Positions 46,039 to 54,653 of a stretch of DNA of 64,000 nucleotides are shown here, piece after piece. Position numbers and translations under genes: made by a program. The notes below the pieces were generated by a model. That model did not search any database, was not told the DNA's origin, and saw nothing but the letters and a program-made list of their open reading frames with translations. Source of the stretch: G963556115 sp963677015 (GTDB lineage Bacteria > Planctomycetota > SZUA-567); contig OY781533.1 of assembly GCA_963677015.1 (NCBI GenBank), positions 558,001 through 622,000 of the forward strand. Direction: 5' to 3'. Each line of letters opens with the position of its first letter. Positions within the stretch are counted from its first letter, which is position 1.

Positions 46039-46176
46039 GTGAAGTCCTATAGCGAGATCTGTTCGGGGTGTCATAGCATGAATACTATGGTTCTGTTTTT
46101 AAACAATTTCAAAATATTATAATTGAAAACTAATATTATGCAATGTTAATAACAGGGTTTCGGTAAAAAAAGGATT

Positions 46177-46200
46177 AATACTGCAAACGTTTGCAGTATT
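46177..46200. promoter_or_regulatory. LacI-type operator, perfect 24-bp palindrome
   Basis: AATACTGCAAAC followed by its exact reverse complement GTTTGCAGTATT. The central CG step and TGCAAACGTTTGCA core are typical of LacI/GalR-family operators. It lies in the divergent region between the LacI gene and iolD. Confidence 0.88.
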
Positions 46201-46355
46201 TTTGTTAATGGGCTGTTTCTCGTTAATGGTGCTAAGTGGTGAATATTATCCAGTTTATGAGAATAGTGTTATGTTGCTGGATACATGAAGAAATATTTTT
46301 TATGTGAAATTTGTATTTTTTAACTTGTTTTGCACAAAATCATGTTGTATAGTTC

Positions 46356-46372
46356 TAACATATCGTTGTGGT
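46356..46372 (+). repeat. 17-nt direct repeat flanking the LacI gene, second copy
   Basis: TAACATATCGTTGTGGT occurs here and at 44828-44844 in the same orientation. TAACTTGT lies shortly before both copies and a TTATTAATTAT-like run lies downstream of both. Function unknown. Confidence 0.5.
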
Positions 46373-46482
46373 GTCAAGTTTGTCGCAGTAAGCATATTTT
46401 CATATTGAAGACATACCTTATTAATTATTGAGCAAGCCGGAGTGAATGTTTGATCTGTCTGGATCAGGCTGATTACTCCTGA

Positions 46483-46504
46483 TTACTGTACACGTTTGCA
46501 GTAA
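46483..46504. promoter_or_regulatory. Second LacI-type operator upstream of iolD
   Basis: TTACTGTACAC/GTTTGCAGTAA matches the first operator with two mismatches per palindrome. It lies 240 bp before the iolD start. The two sites are about 305 bp apart, which would permit DNA looping. Confidence 0.75.
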
Positions 46505-46743
46505 TGCTATCTATTGTGTTTTGCAGTCACTGATATGGTGGTAATAGGTTTCTTGATAATTGTTATCCCGTACATAAGTAAATACAGCTGCAGTAACCAT
46601 TAAAAACTTAGAGTTTGAGAAATGCTGCCTAACTCATATGGGTAGGCCGGGGTGGCTGTTACGTAAATTATTCATGAGACAGCTTCAGTTAACTGATAAT
46701 GTCATGCTATTGTTATACTCTTTAATTCGGAGGATTGTTATTA

Positions 46744-48615
46744 ATGAAAAATATAGAATTGACTACTTCACAAGCATTGTTTCGTTTTCTTGATAATCAA
46801 TATATAAATTATGATGGAGAAGAGATTAAGTTTATTGAGGGTATTTCCGGTATTTTCGGACACGGATGTGTGCTGGGGATGGGGGAAGCTCTGGAGAGTA
46901 TGTCTGAAAGTTTTAAGTTTTACCGCGTAAGTAATGAACAGGGAGCAGGGCATATTGCGACAGGATTTGCCAAGCAGTCAAACCGTAAGAGAATGTTGTG
47001 TGCGACCAGTTCTGTCGGCCCGGGTGCTATGAATATGGTTACGGCAGCAGCTACTGCAACGGCAAACAGAATACCGGCATTATTTCTTCCTGGTGATATC
47101 TTTGCGTCAAGGCAACCGGATCCGGTGTTGCAGCAGGTTGAGCAGGAGCATGATCATTCGATATCAAGTAATGATGCCTTTCGCGCGGTAAGCAAGTACT
47201 GGGACAGGATTGTTCGTCCGGAGCAGTTGATGTCTGCTGCAATAAACGCTATGAGAGTACTGACCGATCCGGCGCTTACCGGTGCTGTGACTTTAGCAAT
47301 GCCGCAGGATACTGCTGCAGAGGTATATGCTTATCCGGAAACATTCTTTGCAAAACGTGTCCATTATATCCAAAGACGTCCTGTTGCACCTGGTCTTGCT
47401 GAAATAGTGGCACAGAAAATAGCAGGTAAAAAAAGGCCGTTGATTATTGTTGGCGGTGGTGTCAGGTATTCTGAGGCCTGGGAAGAAGTTGAGAATTTTG
47501 CTGCAAAATTCAATATCCCATTTTCTGAGACTCAGGCGGGCAAGGGTATTGTTGACTGGGACCATGAGTATAACCTTGGCGGAATAGGTACTACCGGAAC
47601 ACTGGCATCCAACCGTATAGCCAGAGAAACCGATTGTCTGCTGGCAATAGGAACACGGTTGAACGATTTCCATACCGCTTCAAAATGGGCTTTCCAGAAT
47701 CCTGAACTTACTGTTATCGGGATAAACGTCAATCCTATGGATGCATATAAGTTAGATAGTATTCCGGTTCTAGCAGACGCAAAACTGGCGCTGCAGGAAC
47801 TATATTCATGTTTGGAAAAAATCGGGTATAAGGCGGAGTACAGTGACGAGATTAAAAGTATTAAGGATGAATGGAATCTTGAGGTTGACAGGCTTTGTGA
47901 AGCTGAGTCAGTAGAACCGGGTAAAATGACTCAGACCAAGGTTATAGGAATGATGAATAACGGTGGAATAGCTGATAATGCGATTATTGTATGTGCTTCC
48001 GGTAGTCTGCCGTCGGATCTGGAACGTATCTGGCGTACCCGCAGCAGACACACATATCATCTTGAGTATGCCTACTCGTGTATGGGGTATGAAATTCCGG
48101 GAGCTATAGGTGCCAAGCTGGCCGAGCCGGATCGTGACGTCTGGGTGCTGATGGGGGACGGCACGTATCTTATGTATCATCAGGAGATTGTCACGGCTAT
48201 TCAGGAGGGAATAAAGATCAATATTGTTGTTGTTGACAATGGCGGCTGGCAATGTATTGATAACCTGCAAACGAGTCAGGGTATACCCCGTTTCGGCTGT
48301 GAGCTTCGGTATCGGAATGAAGAGACCAGACGTCTTGACGGTGAGTATGTACCTATTGATTTTGCGATGAATGCTAAAAGTTATGGTTGTGACAGCTGGA
48401 GGGTTACCTGCGAAGAGGAGTTTACCGAGGCTCTGCAGCAGGCGGCACAGAGTAAAAAAATAACGGTTATAGACGTTAAGTCTGTGGTAAAGAGTATGAC
48501 CGACGGTTATGAGACCTGGTGGCGGGCAGGAACTCCGGAGCTTTCCAAGACGCAGGCAGTTATGGATGCTTCCGCTGTGATGCAAAAGTATCTGAAGGAT
48601 GCGAAACAGTATTGA
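46744..48615 (+). CDS. iolD: 3D-(3,5/4)-trihydroxycyclohexane-1,2-dione hydrolase (inositol catabolism)
   Basis: Thiamine-diphosphate enzyme of 623 residues that opens the ring of the inositol breakdown intermediate. It has the ThDP catalytic Glu in NEQGAGHIATGFA, SSVGPGAMNMVTAAATA, and the cofactor motif MGDGTYLMYHQEIVTA ending near VVDNGGWQC, with the IolD-specific SQGIPRFG segment. The ATG at 46744 follows GGAGG. The iolE gene follows after 59 bp. Other ThDP enzymes such as acetolactate synthase are shorter and lack these segments. Confidence 0.95.
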   Translation: MKNIELTTSQALFRFLDNQYINYDGEEIKFIEGISGIFGHGCVLGMGEALESMSESFKFYRVSNEQGAGHIATGFAKQSNRKRMLCATSSVGPGAMNMVTAAATATANRIPALFLPGDIFASRQPDPVLQQVEQEHDHSISSNDAFRAVSKYWDRIVRPEQLMSAAINAMRVLTDPALTGAVTLAMPQDTAAEVYAYPETFFAKRVHYIQRRPVAPGLAEIVAQKIAGKKRPLIIVGGGVRYSEAWEEVENFAAKFNIPFSETQAGKGIVDWDHEYNLGGIGTTGTLASNRIARETDCLLAIGTRLNDFHTASKWAFQNPELTVIGINVNPMDAYKLDSIPVLADAKLALQELYSCLEKIGYKAEYSDEIKSIKDEWNLEVDRLCEAESVEPGKMTQTKVIGMMNNGGIADNAIIVCASGSLPSDLERIWRTRSRHTYHLEYAYSCMGYEIPGAIGAKLAEPDRDVWVLMGDGTYLMYHQEIVTAIQEGIKINIVVVDNGGWQCIDNLQTSQGIPRFGCELRYRNEETRRLDGEYVPIDFAMNAKSYGCDSWRVTCEEEFTEALQQAAQSKKITVIDVKSVVKSMTDGYETWWRAGTPELSKTQAVMDASAVMQKYLKDAKQY

Positions 48616-48674
48616 TTGGTTATATGTTTTTTGTGGATATTGATTGACATTTTAAGGACAAAGTGAAATAAACA

Positions 48675-49577
48675 ATGAATAGCAATAAAGTAAAACTTGG
48701 TATCGCTCCTATTAATTGGACAAACGATGATATGCCGGAACTCGGAGCAGAGTGTTCATTTGAGCAGTGTATACAGGAAATGGTAGAAGCAGGGTATAGC
48801 GGGTGTGAAGTGGGAACTAAGTATCCGGCCGATCGGGTGTTGTTGAAGGAAGCTCTGGACAGAGTTGGACTGACTATCTGTAATCAGTGGTTGAGTACTT
48901 TTTTTCTATCAAAACCAGTTGAGTATAATATTCGTATGCTGCGTGAACAATGTGATTTTTTACGCTATATGGGAGCTGGAATTATCGGGGTGTCGGAGCA
49001 GACCGGCAGTATTCAGGGGAAAATAAACGTCCCGCTCTTTTCAGGGGAGAAACCGGTTATCAGGTATGATACGGATTGGAAGAAGCTTTGTGCGGGATTG
49101 AATGAGGCTGGAAAGGTTGCGGCAGAAGATTATGGAATAAAACTCTGCTTTCATCATCATCTTGGGACTGTGGTTGAAAGTTGTCAGGAGGTCAATCGCC
49201 TGCTGGAAGGTACTGACGCTTCTTATGTTTCGCTTCTGTATGATACCGGACATTTTTATGCGGCCAAGGAAGATCCATATACCGCAATTGACAGGTATTG
49301 CAGCAGAGTAGGGCATGTGCATCTGAAAGACGTTAGGCAATCGGTTCTTAACACGGTTAATGATGAAAAATTAAGTTTTCTCGATGGTGTGAAGTGTGGT
49401 CTATTTACTGTTCCTGGTGACGGTTCTATTGAATTTGAACCAATTTTTGAAAGGCTTGAAGAATCAGAGTATACTGGCTGGATGGTGGTTGAAGCGGAGC
49501 AGGATCCGGCCAAGGCCAATCCTTTGAAGTATGCGAAGATGGGGCACGAGTATATATGCTCAGCAGTTAATTTCTAG
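48675..49577 (+). CDS. iolE: Inosose (2-keto-myo-inositol) dehydratase
   Basis: TIM-barrel dehydratase of 300 residues that acts just before IolD in inositol breakdown. It shows the family's KLGIAPINWTNDDMPELG start, CFHHHLGTVVES, SLLYDTGHFYAA, HVHLKDVR and a closing GWMVVEAEQDP; the Glu and His residues in these motifs bind the metal. It is the second gene of the iolDE unit and ends only 9 bp from the convergent ROK gene. Confidence 0.95.
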   Translation: MNSNKVKLGIAPINWTNDDMPELGAECSFEQCIQEMVEAGYSGCEVGTKYPADRVLLKEALDRVGLTICNQWLSTFFLSKPVEYNIRMLREQCDFLRYMGAGIIGVSEQTGSIQGKINVPLFSGEKPVIRYDTDWKKLCAGLNEAGKVAAEDYGIKLCFHHHLGTVVESCQEVNRLLEGTDASYVSLLYDTGHFYAAKEDPYTAIDRYCSRVGHVHLKDVRQSVLNTVNDEKLSFLDGVKCGLFTVPGDGSIEFEPIFERLEESEYTGWMVVEAEQDPAKANPLKYAKMGHEYICSAVNF

Positions 49578-49586
49578 TTGTTGCGT

Positions 49587-50786
49587 TTACTGGTAGATTT
49601 CATCCTGTTTGAAGTAATTATCAATAGCCAGAATGTTTCCGCCAATAATGCTGGATTTGCTGTTTAGTGATGAGAACGTGAGCTTTAGGTCTTTTGAAAC
49701 TTTTGTAAGTGATAATGTCTGAAATTTACTGTAAATCTCAGCTAAAAAGCGATCGCCGAAAATGCTGTATGAGCCAGAGAGTATCAGATAATTTGGGGCT
49801 GTAACCATAAATATATTGTTGATTGCCAGTGCGAACCAAAAGGTAATCTTGTCGATGAGTTCGACTGCAGTCTTATCGTCGTTTTTATATAGTTTCGCCA
49901 GTTTGCGTAGAGTTATAGATGTATTATAAGAGTTGCCGGCTTGCTGCAGAAGGTTATTTATGGAAACAAGTGATTCAAAACAGCCCCGGCCGCCGCATTT
50001 GCAGTGAAGATGCGAATCGGGGCATAATATCATGTGACCCAGTTCTCCAGCTATAAAGTTATTACCGTAAGATATTTTACTATTGTTGTAGATTGCGCCA
50101 CCGACACCATCTTCAGTGCATTCAAGGTAGACGATATTTTTATTGTCGTTGATCGTTTGAAACTTTTTTTCCGCTAGCAGTGAAAAGCGGTGATGGTTGT
50201 CAAAAATAACCGGCAAGGTGTAATTAAGCTCGTTTTTGAAGTTTGTAATTATGTTCTTGGTATTAATCCAGTATGGAAAATCATATGCGAGTTGTTTTTC
50301 ATCATCGAAGTTCTCAATGATACCTTCGAAAACAAGAATTATACTGTAACAGATTTTATGTTCTTTATATATGGAATTCAATTCACCATTGCAGATATTG
50401 GCAATCCAGGATGCAATTGAATCACTGTTGTGCTGTTTGTCATACTTAATCACCTTTTTATCAGATATTATGTTTGCAATATTCTGCTTATAATAATATA
50501 CGCCGGTTTTACGGATGTAAAATGTCAGACTATAGCCTAAATCGGTATTTTGCTGATAGCGATCCGGCCGTTTACCGCCAATGGCTGATGATTTTCCTTT
50601 GCCGAGAGGGATAATAAAGTTCTTCTCTTTCAGTAGCTTGAAAATTTTGATTGTCGTTGTTTTGCTTATGCCGGTCTTCTCAGCTATATCAGTGATGGTT
50701 GCTGGCTGATTATTGAGCAGAATAGACATAATCTTTTTGCAGTTATAGAGTTTGAGCAGAGCAGGTTTTCCTATTGCGGCATTCAT
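49587..50786 (-). CDS. ROK-family transcriptional regulator (NagC/XylR type)
   Basis: Regulator of 399 residues: an N-terminal winged helix (ATITDIAEKTGISKTTTIKIF), then a ROK sugar-kinase-like domain. The zinc motif is CKCGGRGCFES and GELGHMILCPDSHLHC precedes it; the ATP loop is degenerate, which fits a regulator instead of a kinase. It reads away from the second ABC operon and shares an intergenic region with it that holds a four-fold TTTATAAA array. The likely effector is a sugar or inositol derivative. The start follows AGGGAAGC. Confidence 0.92.
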   Translation of the reverse strand: MNAAIGKPALLKLYNCKKIMSILLNNQPATITDIAEKTGISKTTTIKIFKLLKEKNFIIPLGKGKSSAIGGKRPDRYQQNTDLGYSLTFYIRKTGVYYYKQNIANIISDKKVIKYDKQHNSDSIASWIANICNGELNSIYKEHKICYSIILVFEGIIENFDDEKQLAYDFPYWINTKNIITNFKNELNYTLPVIFDNHHRFSLLAEKKFQTINDNKNIVYLECTEDGVGGAIYNNSKISYGNNFIAGELGHMILCPDSHLHCKCGGRGCFESLVSINNLLQQAGNSYNTSITLRKLAKLYKNDDKTAVELIDKITFWFALAINNIFMVTAPNYLILSGSYSIFGDRFLAEIYSKFQTLSLTKVSKDLKLTFSSLNSKSSIIGGNILAIDNYFKQDEIYQ

Positions 50787-50830
50787 TTTGCTTCCCTTGT
50801 CCTGACTTTAGTTATCAATTTTAAAGATAT

Positions 50831-50858
50831 ATTGTAAGATAAAACTGAAAAATATCAA
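50831..50858 (-). promoter_or_regulatory. Candidate promoter of the ROK regulator gene
   Basis: On the minus strand TTGATA (50858-50853) and TACAAT (50836-50831) are 16 bp apart, about 45 bp upstream of the start codon. Confidence 0.45.
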
Positions 50859-50875
50859 AGTAAAAACCGGAAGCA

Positions 50876-50922
50876 TTTATAAATAAAGTTTATAAACTAT
50901 ATTTATAAAAAGTATTTATATA
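50876..50922. promoter_or_regulatory. Tandem operator array, four TTTATAAA sites at 13-bp spacing
   Basis: TTTATAAA begins at 50876, 50889 and 50902, and TTTATATA at 50915, with exact 13-bp steps. Each unit is itself palindromic. The array lies between the two divergent promoters, immediately upstream of the -35 box of the ABC operon. The regular phase and position suggest binding by the adjacent ROK regulator. Confidence 0.7.
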
Positions 50923-50927
50923 CTTAT

Positions 50928-50958
50928 TTGACTAAAGAACATCCAGTGGTACTATAAT
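50928..50958 (+). promoter_or_regulatory. Candidate promoter of the second ABC operon
   Basis: TTGACT (50928-50933) and a perfect TATAAT (50953-50958) are separated by 19 bp, longer than the optimum, which fits a promoter needing a regulator. Start of transcription would be near 50965. Confidence 0.55.
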
Positions 50959-51046
50959 TAGTGTGTTGTGTTATGTGTTAATTGCAGGTGATGCAATTAT
51001 GACTTGTTGTGTATTGTGTATTTATTTTTGTTAAGAAAGGCAGATT

Positions 51047-51952
51047 ATGAAAAAGATGATGCTGTTCGTTGCTATGTTGTTGGCATTCGGGTGTTTGTTG
51101 GAGGTAAAGGCTGATGACAAACTGAATATAGGATTCGTCGTAAAAGGTAGTGATGAACATTGGATCGCTGTTACTAAGGGTGCAAAGGTTGCTGCAGAAG
51201 AATTCGGGGTTAATCTTGATATAAACGGTCCTGCTAAAGAAACACTGGTGGAAGAGCATACCAATATGATTGAGAATAATATTACAATGGGCGTGGATGC
51301 ATTGTGTGTTGCTCCAATTCAGCCGGCAGCACAGGTACGTGTACTCAAGCGCGCAATTGATGCGGGTATACCGGTTTTGCTGATTGATACAGATGCGGAT
51401 CTGGAAGGAAAAACCACTTTTCTCGGTACCGGTAATTATGCGGCGGCAGAACTGGCTGGTAAGTATATTGCGGAAAAGCTGGGGAATAAAGGTAATGCTG
51501 TGATTATCCGAGGCGCTCTGGGAGATAAGACTCATGACGACCGTACTGCCGGTGCGAAAGACTACCTCGAGTCTCATGGCATTAAAGTGCTTGATGTGCA
51601 GCCTGCAGACAGTGACGGAGAGAAAGCAACAAATGTAATGGAAAACTTCATGCAGAATTTCAGCAATATTAATGCTGTATTTGTTACTGCTGATCAGATG
51701 GCGCTAGGTGCATTGAAAGCAATTGAACAGGCAGGAAAAGTTAATGATATTATGCTTATCGGCTTTGATGGTTCCCCAGGAGCAAGAGCAAAGATCAACC
51801 AGGGCGTTATGGAAGGTTCTGTGGCTCAGAATCCATATATGATGGGATATCTTGGTGTTGAAAATGCGATTAAAGCGGCAAATAAAGAGAAGGTCGAACC
51901 TCGTATTGATACAGGTGCCAAGCTTATTACTAAGTTAACCGTTGAAGAATAA
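51047..51952 (+). CDS. Periplasmic sugar-binding protein, probably for inositol or a related sugar
   Basis: Binding protein of 301 residues with a signal peptide (MMLFVAMLLAFGCLLEVKA, likely cut after KA near residue 22) and the RbsB-type fold: NIGFVVKGSDEHWIAVTKGAK, DALCVAPIQPAAQ, IPVLLIDTDADLEGKTTFLGT, FVTADQMALGAL, MLIGFDGSPGA. The associated genes (IolG, TIM-barrel isomerase, nearby IolD and IolE) suggest inositol as ligand; this is inference. A stem-loop follows it before the ATPase gene. Confidence 0.9.
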   Translation: MKKMMLFVAMLLAFGCLLEVKADDKLNIGFVVKGSDEHWIAVTKGAKVAAEEFGVNLDINGPAKETLVEEHTNMIENNITMGVDALCVAPIQPAAQVRVLKRAIDAGIPVLLIDTDADLEGKTTFLGTGNYAAAELAGKYIAEKLGNKGNAVIIRGALGDKTHDDRTAGAKDYLESHGIKVLDVQPADSDGEKATNVMENFMQNFSNINAVFVTADQMALGALKAIEQAGKVNDIMLIGFDGSPGARAKINQGVMEGSVAQNPYMMGYLGVENAIKAANKEKVEPRIDTGAKLITKLTVEE

Positions 51953-51979
51953 GTGTATTGATATATGTTATGAATCTGT

Positions 51980-52027
51980 GGTTGCAGCAAAGAAAGCAGT
52001 ATCTGAGTTTAAAATTTTGCTGCAGCC
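51980..52027 (+). promoter_or_regulatory. Intercistronic stem-loop after the binding-protein gene
   Basis: GGTTGCAGCAAA (51980-51991) pairs with TTTGCTGCAGCC (52016-52027) over 12 bp with one G-U pair. No T-run follows, so it likely stabilises the binding-protein message or gives partial termination, allowing more binding protein than ATPase. Confidence 0.6.
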
Positions 52028-52080
52028 ATTCTCTAGCATATTATGACAATTTGTTTTGTTGCTTATAGAGAGTATATAAT

Positions 52081-53583
52081 ATGTCTAATGAAGTTATGAA
52101 ATTAAATCATATAACCAAGGTGTTTCCGGGAGTTTTGGCGTTGGATGATGTCTCTTTAACTTTGAAACCGGGAGAGGTTCACGGGCTTTTAGGTGAAAAC
52201 GGAGCGGGTAAGTCAACATTGATAAAGTGCATGACAGGGCTATATACACCGGATGAGGGTAGTATTGAAATACAGGGTGACGAAGTTATTTTAAAAAGCC
52301 TGAGTATGGCAAAGGAAATGGGCATTAGCTGCATATATCAGGAACTTAATATTGTAAGTGAACTGTCAATAACCGATAATATCTTCCTCGGGCAATATAT
52401 AAAAGGCGCTGGTCACCTTCTTGATTATAAAACGATGGACAGGCAGAGCCGTGACATTATGCAGAGACTTGGTCAGGATTTAAATCCAAAGACACTTTTA
52501 AATAAGTTGGGTATCGGTCAGCAGCAGATGATAGAGATAGGACGGGCAATTTTAAAAGATGTAAAAATACTGATTATGGATGAACCGACGTCAAGTCTTA
52601 GTGAACGCGAAGTAAAAGAATTAATGAAGGTTGTTCGTATTTTGAAAGACAAAGGAGTGGCAATACTGTTTGTATCGCACAAACTTGAGGAAGTTTTTGA
52701 AATATGTGATGTGGTTACAATATTAAGAGATGGCAAACTTATAAAAACGGCTCCTGTAAGTGAGATGACGCATGCTTCACTTATAGAGTCTATGGTAGGA
52801 AGATCGGTAATTGATTTATTTCCTAAGAAACCGGCAGAAATTAAAGAAGAATATATTCGTGTAGAGAATTTTATACGCTATGGTGTGTTTGAAGACATTT
52901 CATTCAGTGTACATAGTGGTGAAGTCCTGGGATTTTCTGGTCTTGTTGGTGCCGGTAGAACTGAACTTTTCCGCTGTGTCTTTGGCATTGATGAAGTCGA
53001 TTCAGGAAAAATATTTATTCATAATAAGGAAGTAAAAATCACTAATCCTCGACAAGCAATTTCCAACAAAATTGCTTTTGTTACTGAAGACAGAAAAGGT
53101 GAGGGGTTGGTTCTGAATGAGTCGGTATATAAAAATCTGACAATGAGCTGCATGAAGAAAATGTCTGATAGAATGATTCTTAATAACCGCAAAATGAAGA
53201 GAGCTTCAGAGCGTAATATCAGATCATTACGTATTAAAACCCCTGATGACTCAACTCCTGTAGGATCTCTTTCTGGTGGTAATCAGCAGAAAGTGGTTAT
53301 CGGTAAGTGGCTGAATACAGAGGCTGATATATATATACTCGATGAACCTACCAGAGGCATTGATGTGGGTGCAAAAGTCGAGGTGTATAACTTAATCAAT
53401 GATCTGGTAAAGCAAGGGAAAGCGGTAATTCTAATTTCCTCAGAATTGCCGGAAATACTGGGTATGTGTGATAGAACTATTGTTATGAGGACTGGGAAAA
53501 TTACAGGGAATATCAAATGTGATTCTCCAAAGTTTAATGAAAATGATATTATGGCTGCTGCCTGGGGCAGTGAAATAGCATAA
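52081..53583 (+). CDS. Sugar ABC importer ATP-binding protein, second system
   Basis: RbsA/MglA-type double ATPase of 500 residues. The first domain has Walker A GENGAGKS (39-46), LGIGQQQM and LIMDEPTSSLSE. The second has the family's degenerate GLVGAGRTELF, signature LSGGNQQK and ILDEPTRGIDVG. It has a GAGAG site and is followed by the permease gene after 15 bp. It shares about the same architecture as the first importer's ATPase, but the two differ throughout. Confidence 0.95.
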   Translation: MSNEVMKLNHITKVFPGVLALDDVSLTLKPGEVHGLLGENGAGKSTLIKCMTGLYTPDEGSIEIQGDEVILKSLSMAKEMGISCIYQELNIVSELSITDNIFLGQYIKGAGHLLDYKTMDRQSRDIMQRLGQDLNPKTLLNKLGIGQQQMIEIGRAILKDVKILIMDEPTSSLSEREVKELMKVVRILKDKGVAILFVSHKLEEVFEICDVVTILRDGKLIKTAPVSEMTHASLIESMVGRSVIDLFPKKPAEIKEEYIRVENFIRYGVFEDISFSVHSGEVLGFSGLVGAGRTELFRCVFGIDEVDSGKIFIHNKEVKITNPRQAISNKIAFVTEDRKGEGLVLNESVYKNLTMSCMKKMSDRMILNNRKMKRASERNIRSLRIKTPDDSTPVGSLSGGNQQKVVIGKWLNTEADIYILDEPTRGIDVGAKVEVYNLINDLVKQGKAVILISSELPEILGMCDRTIVMRTGKITGNIKCDSPKFNENDIMAAAWGSEIA

Positions 53584-53598
53584 TGGGAGGTGTTATAG

Positions 53599-54621
53599 AT
53601 GTTTAGTAAACTAATGAATTTATCGTTTAAAGAGATAGTGTTTAAACTGGCTCCGTTATTGTCATTAATAGTTTTGTGTGTGCTCCTTTCCTTTGTTTCA
53701 AAAAATTTCATCAGATACAATAACTTGATGAATATATTGAGACAGTCTGCAACTACAGCTCTTATTGCGCTCGGAATGCTGGTGGTTATTCTTACTGCAG
53801 GTATAGATCTTTCCGTTGGACCGATTATGGCGCTTTCCATTTGTACCATGGGTATTATTATGAGGTCATATGGAGTTACAAACTCATTTGTTCTGGTTAT
53901 GGTGTGCTTACTGGTTGGGACATTTATGGGATTAATTAATGGCTTGCTCTTGACCAAGCTGAATTTACCGCATCCATTTATTTCAACAATTGCAACTAGA
54001 AATATAGCTAGAGGTATCGCACTTATTATTACGGCTGCGGCTCCTATTGTCAATTTTCCAAAAGGTGTGGAAATTGCTGGCGCAGGAGAAATAAGCGGTT
54101 TTCCGTTACCCTTTATAATTGTACTTATATTTTATTTAATTACACATGTTTTTCTGAACAGAACTACATTAGGGCGAGAGATATACTCTATCGGAGGAAA
54201 TAAAGAGGCTGCGCTGCTTTCCGGAATAAATGTTAAGGCTGTGTTGACTTTTGTGTACTGTTTCTCCGGATTTATGTGTGGTTGTGCGGGAATAATCTTT
54301 GTCGGACGTGTTGGCGGCGCTTTGCCATTGGCAGGTACAACCGCAGATATTGATTCTATTGCTGCGGTAATTATCGGTGGTGCGTCTTTTGCCGGCGGTA
54401 AGGGAACAGTTGCCGGAACCATGATTGGTGTGCTTTTAATTGCAGTAATACGTAATGGGTTGATTTTGCTCAAGGCATCTTCAGATATGCAGTATGTTGT
54501 TATCGGTGCGATAATTATTATTGCTGTATTTTCTGATGTGGTCCGCGGCAGAGTAGAAGCGAAAGCAAGAAGATTTGCAAAACATAAATCTATGCATAGT
54601 GCTGTTGCAACAGCTAAATAG
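53599..54621 (+). CDS. Sugar ABC importer permease, second system
   Basis: Membrane component of 340 residues with about nine hydrophobic segments. It has the family segments ALIALGMLVVILTAGIDLS and the ATPase-contact loop REIYSIGGNKEAALLSGI. It begins behind GGGAGG and ends 32 bp before iolG. A basic tail of about 20 residues follows the last membrane segment. Confidence 0.93.
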   Translation: MFSKLMNLSFKEIVFKLAPLLSLIVLCVLLSFVSKNFIRYNNLMNILRQSATTALIALGMLVVILTAGIDLSVGPIMALSICTMGIIMRSYGVTNSFVLVMVCLLVGTFMGLINGLLLTKLNLPHPFISTIATRNIARGIALIITAAAPIVNFPKGVEIAGAGEISGFPLPFIIVLIFYLITHVFLNRTTLGREIYSIGGNKEAALLSGINVKAVLTFVYCFSGFMCGCAGIIFVGRVGGALPLAGTTADIDSIAAVIIGGASFAGGKGTVAGTMIGVLLIAVIRNGLILLKASSDMQYVVIGAIIIIAVFSDVVRGRVEAKARRFAKHKSMHSAVATAK

Positions 54622-54653
54622 ATTTTTATACGAATAGACAATAAGGAGTGAAA

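Noticed and set aside
47908..48585. 225-codon minus-strand frame opposite iolD
   Set aside because: IolD is complete and conserved across the same stretch, so this is a shadow.
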